The position numbers and the translations under genes are program-made. From NCBI GenBank assembly GCA_045591985.1, contig JAZNTV010000038.1, forward strand, positions 1-50,833: a stretch of DNA of 50,833 nucleotides. The letters are read 5' to 3'. The notes under the pieces are model-generated. The model had not been told where the DNA came from and searched no databases. It saw only the letters and a program-made list of their open reading frames with translations. The stretch comes from SIG588 sp045591985 (GTDB lineage: Bacteria > Bacillota > Clostridia > Oscillospirales > Acutalibacteraceae). Of the stretch, positions 6,507-13,227 are shown piece by piece (positions within the stretch are counted from its first letter, which is position 1; the number at the start of each line of letters is the position of its first letter).

Positions 6507-8177
6507 ATGAAACGGGTAATGTCTATTTTGTTGACGGTGGCACTGTTGCTGTCGTTAATTCCGGTGGGCGTGCAGGAACTTGTCCTGTCTGTCGCGGCGG
6601 AGAGCGAGGGATATTTCACCTACTGGGTGGGGAACGGCGAAGCGGTTATCACCGATGTGGACACTGCCATTAGCGGTGACGTGGTGATTCCGTCGATACT
6701 TGGTGGTTATCCCGTTACGAGCATTGGGGGTGCTGCGTTTAAGGGATGCACGGAGCTGACTTCAGTGACGATTCCTGATGGTGTGACGAGCATTGGGAAT
6801 AGTGCGTTTATCGATTGTACTGCACTTGCGTCAGTGTTGATTGGCGATGGTGTGACGAGTATTGGGAGCAGTGTGTTTTGGGATACTGCATATTACAACA
6901 ACGAAACCAACTGGGAAAACGGCGTATTGTATATAGGTAAGCATTTGATTAGCGCAAAAGAAAATATCGAAGGTAGTTACTGCATTAAGGAGGGAACAAA
7001 AACAATTGCGGGTTGCGCGCTTGAAGATTGCGCCATGCTCACATCGGTGACAATCCCCGACAGCGTGACGAGCATTGGGGATGGTGCGTTTGGGGGTTGT
7101 GCCTTACTTGCTACGATGGATATCCCCGACAGCGTGACAAACATTGGGAGTAGTGCGTTTCGGGGGTGCGTGTCGCTTATGTCGGTGTATATCTCTGAAA
7201 ACGTGACAAGTCTTGGGAGCGCTGTGTTTTGGGGTACTGCATATTACAACAACGAAACTAACTGGGAAAACGGCGTATTGTATATGGGTAATTATTTGAT
7301 TGTCGCAAAAGAAAATGTCGAAGGAAGTTACTGCATCAAAGAGGGAACAAAAACAATTGCGGATCATGCGCTTGAGGATTGCACCGCGCTTACCGCGGTG
7401 GATATTCCCAGCAGCGTGACGAGTATTGGGAATTATGCATTTAGGGGTTGCGACTTGCTTGTCACGATGGATATCCCCGACAGTGTGACGCGCATTGGGG
7501 ACGATGCGTTTTCGGATTGCACTGCACTCACCTCAGTGACAATTGGTAACAATGTGACGAGTATTGGGAATCGTGTGTTTCAGTGGTGCAAAAACCTTAC
7601 AAGAATCACTATCCCCGACAGTGTGACGAGCTTTGGGAGTGGTGCGTTTTACGATTGCACCGCGCTGACCGATGTGTACTACAGCGGCAGTGAAGAAGAG
7701 CGTTCGAAAATCGCAATTGCCGAATATAATGACGCTCTCTTTAGTGCCACGTGGCATTACAACTATGTGTACGTGTGTAACCACGTGAACACTGCGGTAG
7801 AAAATGCAAAAGACGCCACCTGCGCCGCCGAAGGCTACACGGGTGATACGGTGTGCGCCGATTGTAGCGAAACGGTGACAACGGGTTTGGTCGTTCCGAT
7901 GATCGATCACACTTACACCGACGAGACCGACATGGTCTGCAACACGTGCGGATACGAGCGGGAGGCGCTCACTACCGTTGCCGATGTGGACGGCAGTGGC
8001 AAGATCGATTCCACCGATGCGCGTTTGGTGTTGCAGTATGCCGTGAAGAAGATCGATGCTGCGGCGTTGACCGTTGCTGCCGCCGACGTGGACGGCAGCG
8101 GCAAGGTGGATTCCACCGATGCACGACTTATATTGCAGTTTGCCGTGAAGAAGATCAAACAATTCCCCGCGGCGTGA
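6507..8177 (+). CDS. secreted BspA-like LRR protein with C-terminal dockerin (regulated copy)
   Basis: 556-residue paralogue of the protein at 4033. Signal peptide (1 to about 31, starting MKRVMSILLTVALLLSLIP), LRR_5 repeats (about 30-420), one CxxC linker unit (about 429-485), type I dockerin (about 490-556). Inside the LRR region a non-LRR element (AYYNNETNWENGVLYxGxxL) occurs twice because of a tandem duplication of about 350 bp. The LRR part is visibly more AT-rich and uses different codons than the dockerin part, which is almost the same at DNA level as that of the first LRR gene: a mosaic. The ATG at 6507 is chosen because GGGGAG lies eight bases upstream; the GTG at 6498 overlaps that site. 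Probably repressed by the divergent XRE protein. Confidence 0.87.
   Translation: MKRVMSILLTVALLLSLIPVGVQELVLSVAAESEGYFTYWVGNGEAVITDVDTAISGDVVIPSILGGYPVTSIGGAAFKGCTELTSVTIPDGVTSIGNSAFIDCTALASVLIGDGVTSIGSSVFWDTAYYNNETNWENGVLYIGKHLISAKENIEGSYCIKEGTKTIAGCALEDCAMLTSVTIPDSVTSIGDGAFGGCALLATMDIPDSVTNIGSSAFRGCVSLMSVYISENVTSLGSAVFWGTAYYNNETNWENGVLYMGNYLIVAKENVEGSYCIKEGTKTIADHALEDCTALTAVDIPSSVTSIGNYAFRGCDLLVTMDIPDSVTRIGDDAFSDCTALTSVTIGNNVTSIGNRVFQWCKNLTRITIPDSVTSFGSGAFYDCTALTDVYYSGSEEERSKIAIAEYNDALFSATWHYNYVYVCNHVNTAVENAKDATCAAEGYTGDTVCADCSETVTTGLVVPMIDHTYTDETDMVCNTCGYEREALTTVADVDGSGKIDSTDARLVLQYAVKKIDAAALTVAAADVDGSGKVDSTDARLILQFAVKKIKQFPAA
6881..7031 (+). repeat. intragenic repeat copy A
   Basis: About 150 bp that recur at 7232-7382 with high identity, offset 351 bp, keeping frame. 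Encodes the AYYNNETNWENGVLY element and the following LRR start. Confidence 0.85.
7232..7382 (+). repeat. intragenic repeat copy B
   Basis: Second copy of 6881-7031. Similarity extends more weakly on both sides, so the duplicated unit is close to 350 bp. Confidence 0.85.
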
Positions 8178-8230
8178 TAACAGACGGTAGGGGCGGCAAC
8201 CTGCCACCCGCCGACGGCGAAACATAACAA

Positions 8231-8266
8231 CAAGGGTACACGAGCAATCGTGTACCCTTGTTTCGT
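8231..8266. terminator. terminator-like hairpin, dispersed repeat family
   Basis: Thirteen-base-pair perfect stem CAAGGGTACACGA/TCGTGTACCCTTG with GCAA loop, then TTTCGTTTT. It ends the second LRR gene. A close relative lies at 18596-18627 after the ABC transporter operon, so this is a repeated terminator cassette. Confidence 0.8.
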
Positions 8267-8286
8267 TTTGTGCTTGGTCGTGGAAC

Positions 8287-8308
8287 GGGACGATGTGGGC
8301 ATCGTCCC
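8287..8308. repeat. palindromic intergenic repeat
   Basis: Perfect nine-base-pair dyad GGGACGATG/CATCGTCCC around TGGG, within the gene-free stretch 8178-8471. Such palindromes recur in intergenic DNA of gut Clostridia (general knowledge). GC-rich repeats GCGGGCCG follow. Function unknown. Confidence 0.6.
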
Positions 8309-8471
8309 CTACAATGTACGCCGCGGGCCGGTCGGCCGCGGGCCGTTTCTCGCGCACACACCCACTCAAACGGACATACACTGTCATGCGGACAAAGTCT
8401 GCGCGGCATGATTAAACGGCCGATAAATCGGTTACACTACGGTTACCGATTTCGATAAAGGTGTGATTCGT

Positions 8472-8825
8472 GTGATTGTCCACAGAGGGGATATATATTA
8501 CGCCGACTTGAGTCCCGTGGTCGGCTCGGAGCAGGGCGGTATCCGCCCCGTGCTGATCGTGCAAAACGACGTAGGAAACCGTTTCAGCCCCACCGTCATT
8601 GCTGCCGCCATCACCAGTCAAAAAGACAAAGCCAAACTGCCCACTCACATTCAACTGCGCTCGGAGGGGAGTGGGCTCGCGCGGGATTCCATCGTGCTGC
8701 TCGAACAGATACGCACGCTGGACAAACGGCGGCTGAAAGAACACATGGGACGGCTGGACGAGCAGTCGATGTCCCGCATCGACCAGGCACTCCAGATCAG
8801 TTTCGGGCTCGATACCGAACGATAA
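8472..8825 (+). CDS. mazF: MazF/PemK-type mRNA interferase (EndoA-like toxin)
   Basis: 117-residue endoribonuclease of the MazF/PemK fold, which cleaves mRNA at short specific sites and arrests growth unless bound by an antitoxin. The N terminus IVHRGDIYYADLSPVVGSEQ is almost the family consensus for Firmicute EndoA, including the RGDIYYADL catalytic/substrate strand; GIRPVLIVQND and the later TSQKDKAKLPTHI segment also match. The GTG at 8472 is chosen because AAAGGTG lies eight bases upstream and the protein then begins as its relatives do; GTG at 8463 is the alternative. No MazE/EndoAI-like gene precedes it: the upstream 290 bases hold only hairpin repeats, so it is an orphan here. Confidence 0.9.
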   Translation: MIVHRGDIYYADLSPVVGSEQGGIRPVLIVQNDVGNRFSPTVIAAAITSQKDKAKLPTHIQLRSEGSGLARDSIVLLEQIRTLDKRRLKEHMGRLDEQSMSRIDQALQISFGLDTER

Positions 8826-8834
8826 ACAACCAAG

Positions 8835-8870
8835 AACTGTCGCGTTGCGTCTGTAATGCGGCAGTTTTTT
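8835..8870 (+). terminator. terminator after mazF
   Basis: Stem AACTGTCGC/GCGGCAGTT (one wobble pair) followed by T6. Confidence 0.75.
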
Positions 8871-8952
8871 GTGCGAACGTGTGTCAAACAGCGACAAAAA
8901 CGGCAGCGATGGTGTAGTATACTGGGCGTATCTGTTGACCCTACCGAAAAAC

Positions 8953-9016
8953 AAAAGCAGTATTTGTGCATAGTAAACAAATAGATTTCAAACAATCACA
9001 AAAAAATACTGTTTTT
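8953..9016. promoter_or_regulatory. inverted repeat upstream of glycogen operon
   Basis: AAAAGCAGTATTTGTG (8953-8968) faces CACAAAAAAATACTGTTTTT (8997-9016), an imperfect dyad 15-34 bp upstream of the glgC -35 box. Its position suggests a protein-binding site rather than an RNA hairpin. Apart from this and the promoter, 8871-9121 shows nothing else. Confidence 0.45.
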
Positions 9017-9030
9017 AACCAATTTCCCCC

Positions 9031-9059
9031 TTGAAATTTTTGGTAATATCTGTTACAAT
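9031..9059 (+). promoter_or_regulatory. promoter of glgCDA
   Basis: TTGAAA (9031-9036), 17 bp, TACAAT (9054-9059), 62 bases before the glgC ATG. Confidence 0.8.
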
Positions 9060-9121
9060 GTACTCGGGTTATTATGTCTGTGCGGTATTTGCACGGATCA
9101 AAGAAAGGGAGCGACCAATTC

Positions 9122-10351
9122 ATGTACCGTAAACAGGAATGCGTGGCGATGTTGCTTGCGGGCGGACAAGGCAGCCGTTTGTATGCCTTGACACGCAACA
9201 TTGCCAAACCCGCCGTACCGTACGGCGGTAAGTACCGTATCATTGACTTCCCGTTGTCCAACTGCACCAATTCGGGTATCGACACGGTGGGGGTGCTCAC
9301 CCAGTATCAGCCGCTCGAATTGAACGATTACATCGGTGCGGGTGAACCGTGGGATCTCGACCGCACGGGTGCGGGTGTGCACGTGTTGCCGCCGTATCAG
9401 CGTAACGCAGGTGCGGATTGGTACAAAGGTACCGCCAATGCCATTTATCAGAACATCAACTTCATCGAACGGTATTCTCCCGAATACGTGTTGGTGTTGT
9501 CGGGCGACCATATTTATAAAATGGATTATTCCAAGATGATCGCCGAACACAAAAAGAACAACGCAGACTGCACCATCGCGGTGATTGAAGTGGAGATGTC
9601 CGAGGCGAGCCGTTTCGGTATTTTGAATACCAATCCCGACGGTTCGATCTATGAGTTCGACGAAAAACCCGCTGTGCCGAAGAGCAATCTCGCCTCGATG
9701 GGCATCTACGTCTTCACCTGGGAAAAGATGCGCAAATACTTAACTGAAGATGAGGCCGACCCGAACTCCTCGAACGACTTTGGCAAGAACGTGTTGCCGA
9801 CAATGTTGGCGGCCGGTGAGCGCATGTTTGCGTATCGCTTTGAGGGGTATTGGAAAGATGTCGGTACCATCGACAGTTTGTGGGAGTCGAATATGGACTT
9901 GCTCGACCCGCATGTGCCGTTGGATCTGGATGATCCCGCGTGGCGCATTTATGCCCGCAGTGCCGGATCGCCGCCGCATTGGATCGGCCCCAATGCCCAT
10001 GTGCAGAACAGCATGATCTCGGAAGGCGGTGTCATCGAAGGGGATGTGGATTTCTCGGTCTTGTTCTCGGATGTGACGGTGGAAGAGGGCGCTTCGGTGC
10101 GCGACTCCATCTTAATGCCCGGTTCCGTTGTGAAGAAGGGTGCTTGTGTACAGTACGCTATCTTGGCGGAAAATGCCGTTGTGGAAGAGGGCGCTTCGGT
10201 CGGTGCCCGTCCCGAAGATATGGAAAAGAAAGAAGATTGGGGTGTCGCGGTGGTGGCTGCGGGTATTACCGTCGGCGCGGGTGCCGATGTGCCTGCCAAA
10301 GCCATGCAAGAAAGCGATGTCCCCGCAAAGGAGGTGAGCGGCAATGCGTAA
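9122..10351 (+). CDS. glgC: glucose-1-phosphate adenylyltransferase, catalytic subunit
   Basis: ADP-glucose pyrophosphorylase: glucose-1-phosphate plus ATP gives ADP-glucose and PPi, the committed step of bacterial glycogen synthesis. 409 residues. Seen: nucleotide-binding loop GGQGSRLYALTRNIAKPAVP near the N terminus, the following GGKYRIIDFPLSNC, VLVLSGDHIYKMDY metal/substrate motif, FDEKP substrate loop, and a C-terminal left-handed beta-helix of hexapeptide-like repeats (about 290-390). The ATG at 9122 has AAAGGGAG ten bases upstream; a possible longer start at 9074 has none. First gene of glgC-glgD-glgA; its last eight bases overlap glgD. In Firmicutes GlgC usually forms a hetero-oligomer with GlgD. 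Confidence 0.96.
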   Translation: MYRKQECVAMLLAGGQGSRLYALTRNIAKPAVPYGGKYRIIDFPLSNCTNSGIDTVGVLTQYQPLELNDYIGAGEPWDLDRTGAGVHVLPPYQRNAGADWYKGTANAIYQNINFIERYSPEYVLVLSGDHIYKMDYSKMIAEHKKNNADCTIAVIEVEMSEASRFGILNTNPDGSIYEFDEKPAVPKSNLASMGIYVFTWEKMRKYLTEDEADPNSSNDFGKNVLPTMLAAGERMFAYRFEGYWKDVGTIDSLWESNMDLLDPHVPLDLDDPAWRIYARSAGSPPHWIGPNAHVQNSMISEGGVIEGDVDFSVLFSDVTVEEGASVRDSILMPGSVVKKGACVQYAILAENAVVEEGASVGARPEDMEKKEDWGVAVVAAGITVGAGADVPAKAMQESDVPAKEVSGNA

Positions 10352-11453
10352 TGTCAACGTTTTAGGTTTGGTGTTCCCCAACCAACGCGATGCGTGTCTC
10401 GGCGGTCTTACCACCCATCGCTCACTCGGTTCGGTGCCGTTTGGCGCGCGTTACCGCTTGATCGATTTTGTGTTGTCCAACATGGTCAATGCCGGTATCA
10501 GCAAAGTCGGCCTTGCCACTAAGAGCAACTATCAATCGTTGATGGACCATTTGGGAACCGGCAAACCGTGGGATCTCGACCGCAAAAACGGCGGTTTGTA
10601 TTTCCATCCGATGCATATGTCGGATGCGGCATACAGCGGGCGTATTGCCGCCCTTTACGAGATGCGTTTGTTCCTGCGTCGTTCACAGGAGGATTACGTG
10701 TTGATGACCGACTGCGATACGATCGGTAACTTCGATTATGCCGCACTGATCGACAGCCATGTAACAAGCGGCGCGGATGTGACGGTGGCCTATCGTGTGG
10801 GTAAACCGCCGCGTCGCGAGGACAATCTTCTGTTGACGGTAGATAAAGAAAACCGCTTGTGCGATTTGTGCATCGGCGGGGACGAAGCGGAAACGGCTGC
10901 GTGGGGCGTTGGCCTTTACGTTGTGCGCCGCGACCTGCTTCTCCGTTTGGTGGAAGAGGCGTACAGCCGTAACCAGGGCAATTTCGAGCGGGATATCCTG
11001 CAACAGCGTCAAAGTGAATTGAAACTTTGTGGGTATGAACTGACCGAATATGCCGCTACGGTGTATTCTCTTGCAAGTTATTTCGAGGCGAACATGGCGC
11101 TTCTTGATCCGGCGGTACGTTGTCAGGTGTTCCTGCCCGAACGCCGTATCTATACCAAAGTGCGCGACTGTGCCCCCGCACAGTACGGTCTGCATTGCTC
11201 TGTGACGGATTCGTTGATCGGCGACGGCGCAACCATCGAAGGGGCGGTTACGCGTTCCATCGTGTTCCGCGACGCGGTGGTTGGTCCGGGTGTCACACTG
11301 ACCGACTGCATCATCATGCAGGGCAGCGAGATCCGCGCGGATGCCAAACTCGGTTACGTCATTTGCGATAAAAACGTGCAGGTGTGCGATGCCGCGTCTT
11401 TGCAGGGTGTGGCGCACTATCCCGTGTATGTAAAGAAAGATATGAAAATCTAA
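10344..11453 (+). CDS. glgD: glucose-1-phosphate adenylyltransferase regulatory subunit
   Basis: 369-residue GlgC paralogue typical of Firmicutes. It keeps the nucleotidyltransferase fold (FGARYRLIDFVLSNMVNAGI, MTDCDTIGNFDYA) and the C-terminal hexapeptide beta-helix, but the N-terminal nucleotide loop is degenerate (LGLVFPNQRDACLGGLTTHR instead of GGQGSRL). Family knowledge: GlgD is inactive or poorly active alone and boosts GlgC. Its ribosome site AAAGGAGGTGA lies inside the end of glgC, and the overlap implies coupled translation at similar amounts, as expected for two subunits of one enzyme. Confidence 0.94.
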   Translation: MRNVNVLGLVFPNQRDACLGGLTTHRSLGSVPFGARYRLIDFVLSNMVNAGISKVGLATKSNYQSLMDHLGTGKPWDLDRKNGGLYFHPMHMSDAAYSGRIAALYEMRLFLRRSQEDYVLMTDCDTIGNFDYAALIDSHVTSGADVTVAYRVGKPPRREDNLLLTVDKENRLCDLCIGGDEAETAAWGVGLYVVRRDLLLRLVEEAYSRNQGNFERDILQQRQSELKLCGYELTEYAATVYSLASYFEANMALLDPAVRCQVFLPERRIYTKVRDCAPAQYGLHCSVTDSLIGDGATIEGAVTRSIVFRDAVVGPGVTLTDCIIMQGSEIRADAKLGYVICDKNVQVCDAASLQGVAHYPVYVKKDMKI

Positions 11454-11465
11454 AGAGGTGTCACT

Positions 11466-12890
11466 ATGAAGGTTTTGTATGCAACCAGTGAGGCGCGTCC
11501 GTTTGCGGCGTCGGGCGGTTTGGCGGACGTTGCCGGTTCGCTCCCGCAGGCGATCCGTGCCCGTTTGGTAGGGTGCCGTGTGGTGATGCCGCTGTATGAA
11601 TCGGTTCCCGAAGAACTGCGTGAGCAGATGCGCTTTGTCACCAGCTTTTCGGTGCCCGTTTCGTGGCGTCGCCAGTATTGCGGTGTGTTTGAGGCGCGCT
11701 CGGGCGGCGTGGTCTACTATTTGCTGGACAATCAATATTATTTCAAGCGCGCAGGGTTGTACGGGCATTACGACGATGCCGAGCGGTTCGCGTTCTTTTC
11801 GCGGGCGATCCTCGAATTGATCGACCACATCGACTTCCGCCCCGATATCATTCATTGCAACGATTGGCAGACAGGTCTTACTCCTGTATACTATAATCTG
11901 TTCTATGCCGGTCGCCCGGGATATGAGAATATTCGTACGGTATATACCATCCACAATATCCAGTACCAGGGCAAATACGGTATGGAGATCTTGGGCGACG
12001 TGTTCGGTATTCCCGAATATGCCGCATCGTTGGTGGAACAGGACGGCTGTGTGAACCTGATGAAAGGCGGTATCGAAGCCGCCGACAAGGTCACTACCGT
12101 CAGTCCAACCTATGCTATGGAGATCTGTGACCCGTGGTTTTCGTTTGGCCTCGATTCCATCTTGCGCGCGCGCGGCTGGAAGTTGGCGGGCATTCTGAAC
12201 GGTATCGATGTGGAGTCTTACAATCCCGAAACCGACAGTGTGATCGCCCAAAACTACACGGCGGCCGACCCGACGGGCAAGGCGGTTTGCAAGGCGGCGT
12301 TGCAAAAAGAATTGGGTCTGCCCGTTGCGGCGGATATTCCGCTTATTGTGATGGTCACTCGTTTGGTGTCACACAAAGGCTTGGATCTGGTCAAGTATAT
12401 TCTGGACGAATTGCTGCAAGAGCCGGTTCAAGTGGCCATTCTCGGTTCGGGCGACTGGGCATACGAGACGTTCTTCCGCGAGATGCAGGCACGCTATCCC
12501 GATAAATTCTGCTTCTACGAAGGGTTCGTTCCCGACCTGGCGCGCCGCTTCTATGCGGGCGGCGATATCTTCTTGATGCCGTCGAAGAGCGAGCCGTGCG
12601 GTCTTGCGCAGATGGTAGCCTGCCGTTACGGCGACCTCGTGGTGGTGCGTGAAACGGGCGGCCTGAAAGATTCGATCACCGATTGCGGTGACGGTGAAGG
12701 CATCGGTTTCACCTTCAAGACCTATAACGCGGGCGATATGCTGAATGCGATCCACCGTGCACTCGGTGTCTATCGTTCGGCGGAAGACCATGCCGAAGTG
12801 CGCCGTCGCGCGATGGAAACGGATTTCAGCTGGGGTAAATCGGCGAATGAATATATCCGTATGTATCGCGCCCTCACCAAGTCAGAATAA
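11466..12890 (+). CDS. glgA: glycogen synthase (GT5)
   Basis: 474-residue ADP-glucose:alpha-1,4-glucan glucosyltransferase that extends the glycogen chain with product of GlgCD. Two Rossmann domains of the GT-B fold: N-terminal ATSEARPFAASGGLADVAGS, the HCNDWQTGL motif, and the C-terminal donor-site segment MPSKSEPCGLAQMVACRYG followed by RETGGLKDSI. Twelve bases after glgD with an AGAGGTG site. Odd point: the KTGGL donor-phosphate motif of classic GlgA reads ASGGL, so the lysine equivalent to E. coli Lys15 is Ala here. Other motifs are intact, so activity is still likely. Confidence 0.94.
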   Translation: MKVLYATSEARPFAASGGLADVAGSLPQAIRARLVGCRVVMPLYESVPEELREQMRFVTSFSVPVSWRRQYCGVFEARSGGVVYYLLDNQYYFKRAGLYGHYDDAERFAFFSRAILELIDHIDFRPDIIHCNDWQTGLTPVYYNLFYAGRPGYENIRTVYTIHNIQYQGKYGMEILGDVFGIPEYAASLVEQDGCVNLMKGGIEAADKVTTVSPTYAMEICDPWFSFGLDSILRARGWKLAGILNGIDVESYNPETDSVIAQNYTAADPTGKAVCKAALQKELGLPVAADIPLIVMVTRLVSHKGLDLVKYILDELLQEPVQVAILGSGDWAYETFFREMQARYPDKFCFYEGFVPDLARRFYAGGDIFLMPSKSEPCGLAQMVACRYGDLVVVRETGGLKDSITDCGDGEGIGFTFKTYNAGDMLNAIHRALGVYRSAEDHAEVRRRAMETDFSWGKSANEYIRMYRALTKSE

Positions 12891-12906
12891 ATTTTACACG
12901 CAATAA

Positions 12907-12989
12907 GGCGTCAAAGGCCTATCAATATGCTAATAGCATGATTGATAGGCCTTTTCCTTTTCTTGCGCACAAAATCCGGGATTTTACGG
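12907..12989. repeat. tandem repeat unit 1 (terminator-containing)
   Basis: 83-bp unit starting GGCGTCAAAGGCC and ending TTTTACGG, repeated with about 85-90 percent identity at 12995-13078 (period about 88 bp). Confidence 0.85.
12913..12960. terminator. terminator of glgCDA, copy 1
   Basis: Fourteen-base-pair perfect stem AAAGGCCTATCAAT/ATTGATAGGCCTTT whose loop itself folds (ATGCT/AGCAT), followed by a T-rich tract. Confidence 0.85.
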
Positions 12990-12994
12990 CAAAA

Positions 12995-13078
12995 GGCGTC
13001 AAAGGCCCGTCGATATGCCAATAGCATGATCGATAGGCCTTTTCCTTTTCTTACGCGCAAATTTTCGGGATTTTACGG
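12995..13078. repeat. tandem repeat unit 2
   Basis: Second, slightly diverged copy of the 12907-12989 unit. Confidence 0.85.
13001..13050. terminator. terminator copy 2 (tandem duplicate)
   Basis: Same fold as 12913-12960; the stem AAAGGCCCGTCGAT/ATCGATAGGCCTTT now has one wobble and one mismatch. T-rich tract kept. It probably acts as back-up termination. Confidence 0.75.
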
Positions 13079-13145
13079 CGGGATCGTTGTTCTTTTCCAC
13101 AAAAACGGCTGCGGATTTTCGGCGAAAAAACCAAGTGCAAAAGGA

Positions 13146-13175
13146 TTGCGTGATAACAGGAGAATATGCTATACT
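13146..13175 (+). promoter_or_regulatory. promoter of CotH-dockerin gene (extended -10)
   Basis: TTGCGT (13146-13151), 18 bp, extended -10 TGCTATACT (13167-13175), 52 bases upstream of the ATG. Confidence 0.72.
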
Positions 13176-13227
13176 GTGTATGACTCTGCTTCTTTGTGCA
13201 GAGATAACCGAAAAAGGAGAAACAAGA

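Noticed and set aside
8178..8471. Hidden MazE-type antitoxin gene upstream of mazF
   Set aside because: The stretch is filled with hairpins; no frame with a ribosome site and AbrB or RHH-like sequence was seen.
10683..12305. 540-codon minus-strand frame across glgD and glgA
   Set aside because: It spans two well-identified genes on the other strand and has no domain or ribosome site.
12907..13078. Possible CRISPR remnant
   Set aside because: Only two units of about 84 bp, each a terminator hairpin, with no spacer-like variable segment and no cas genes.
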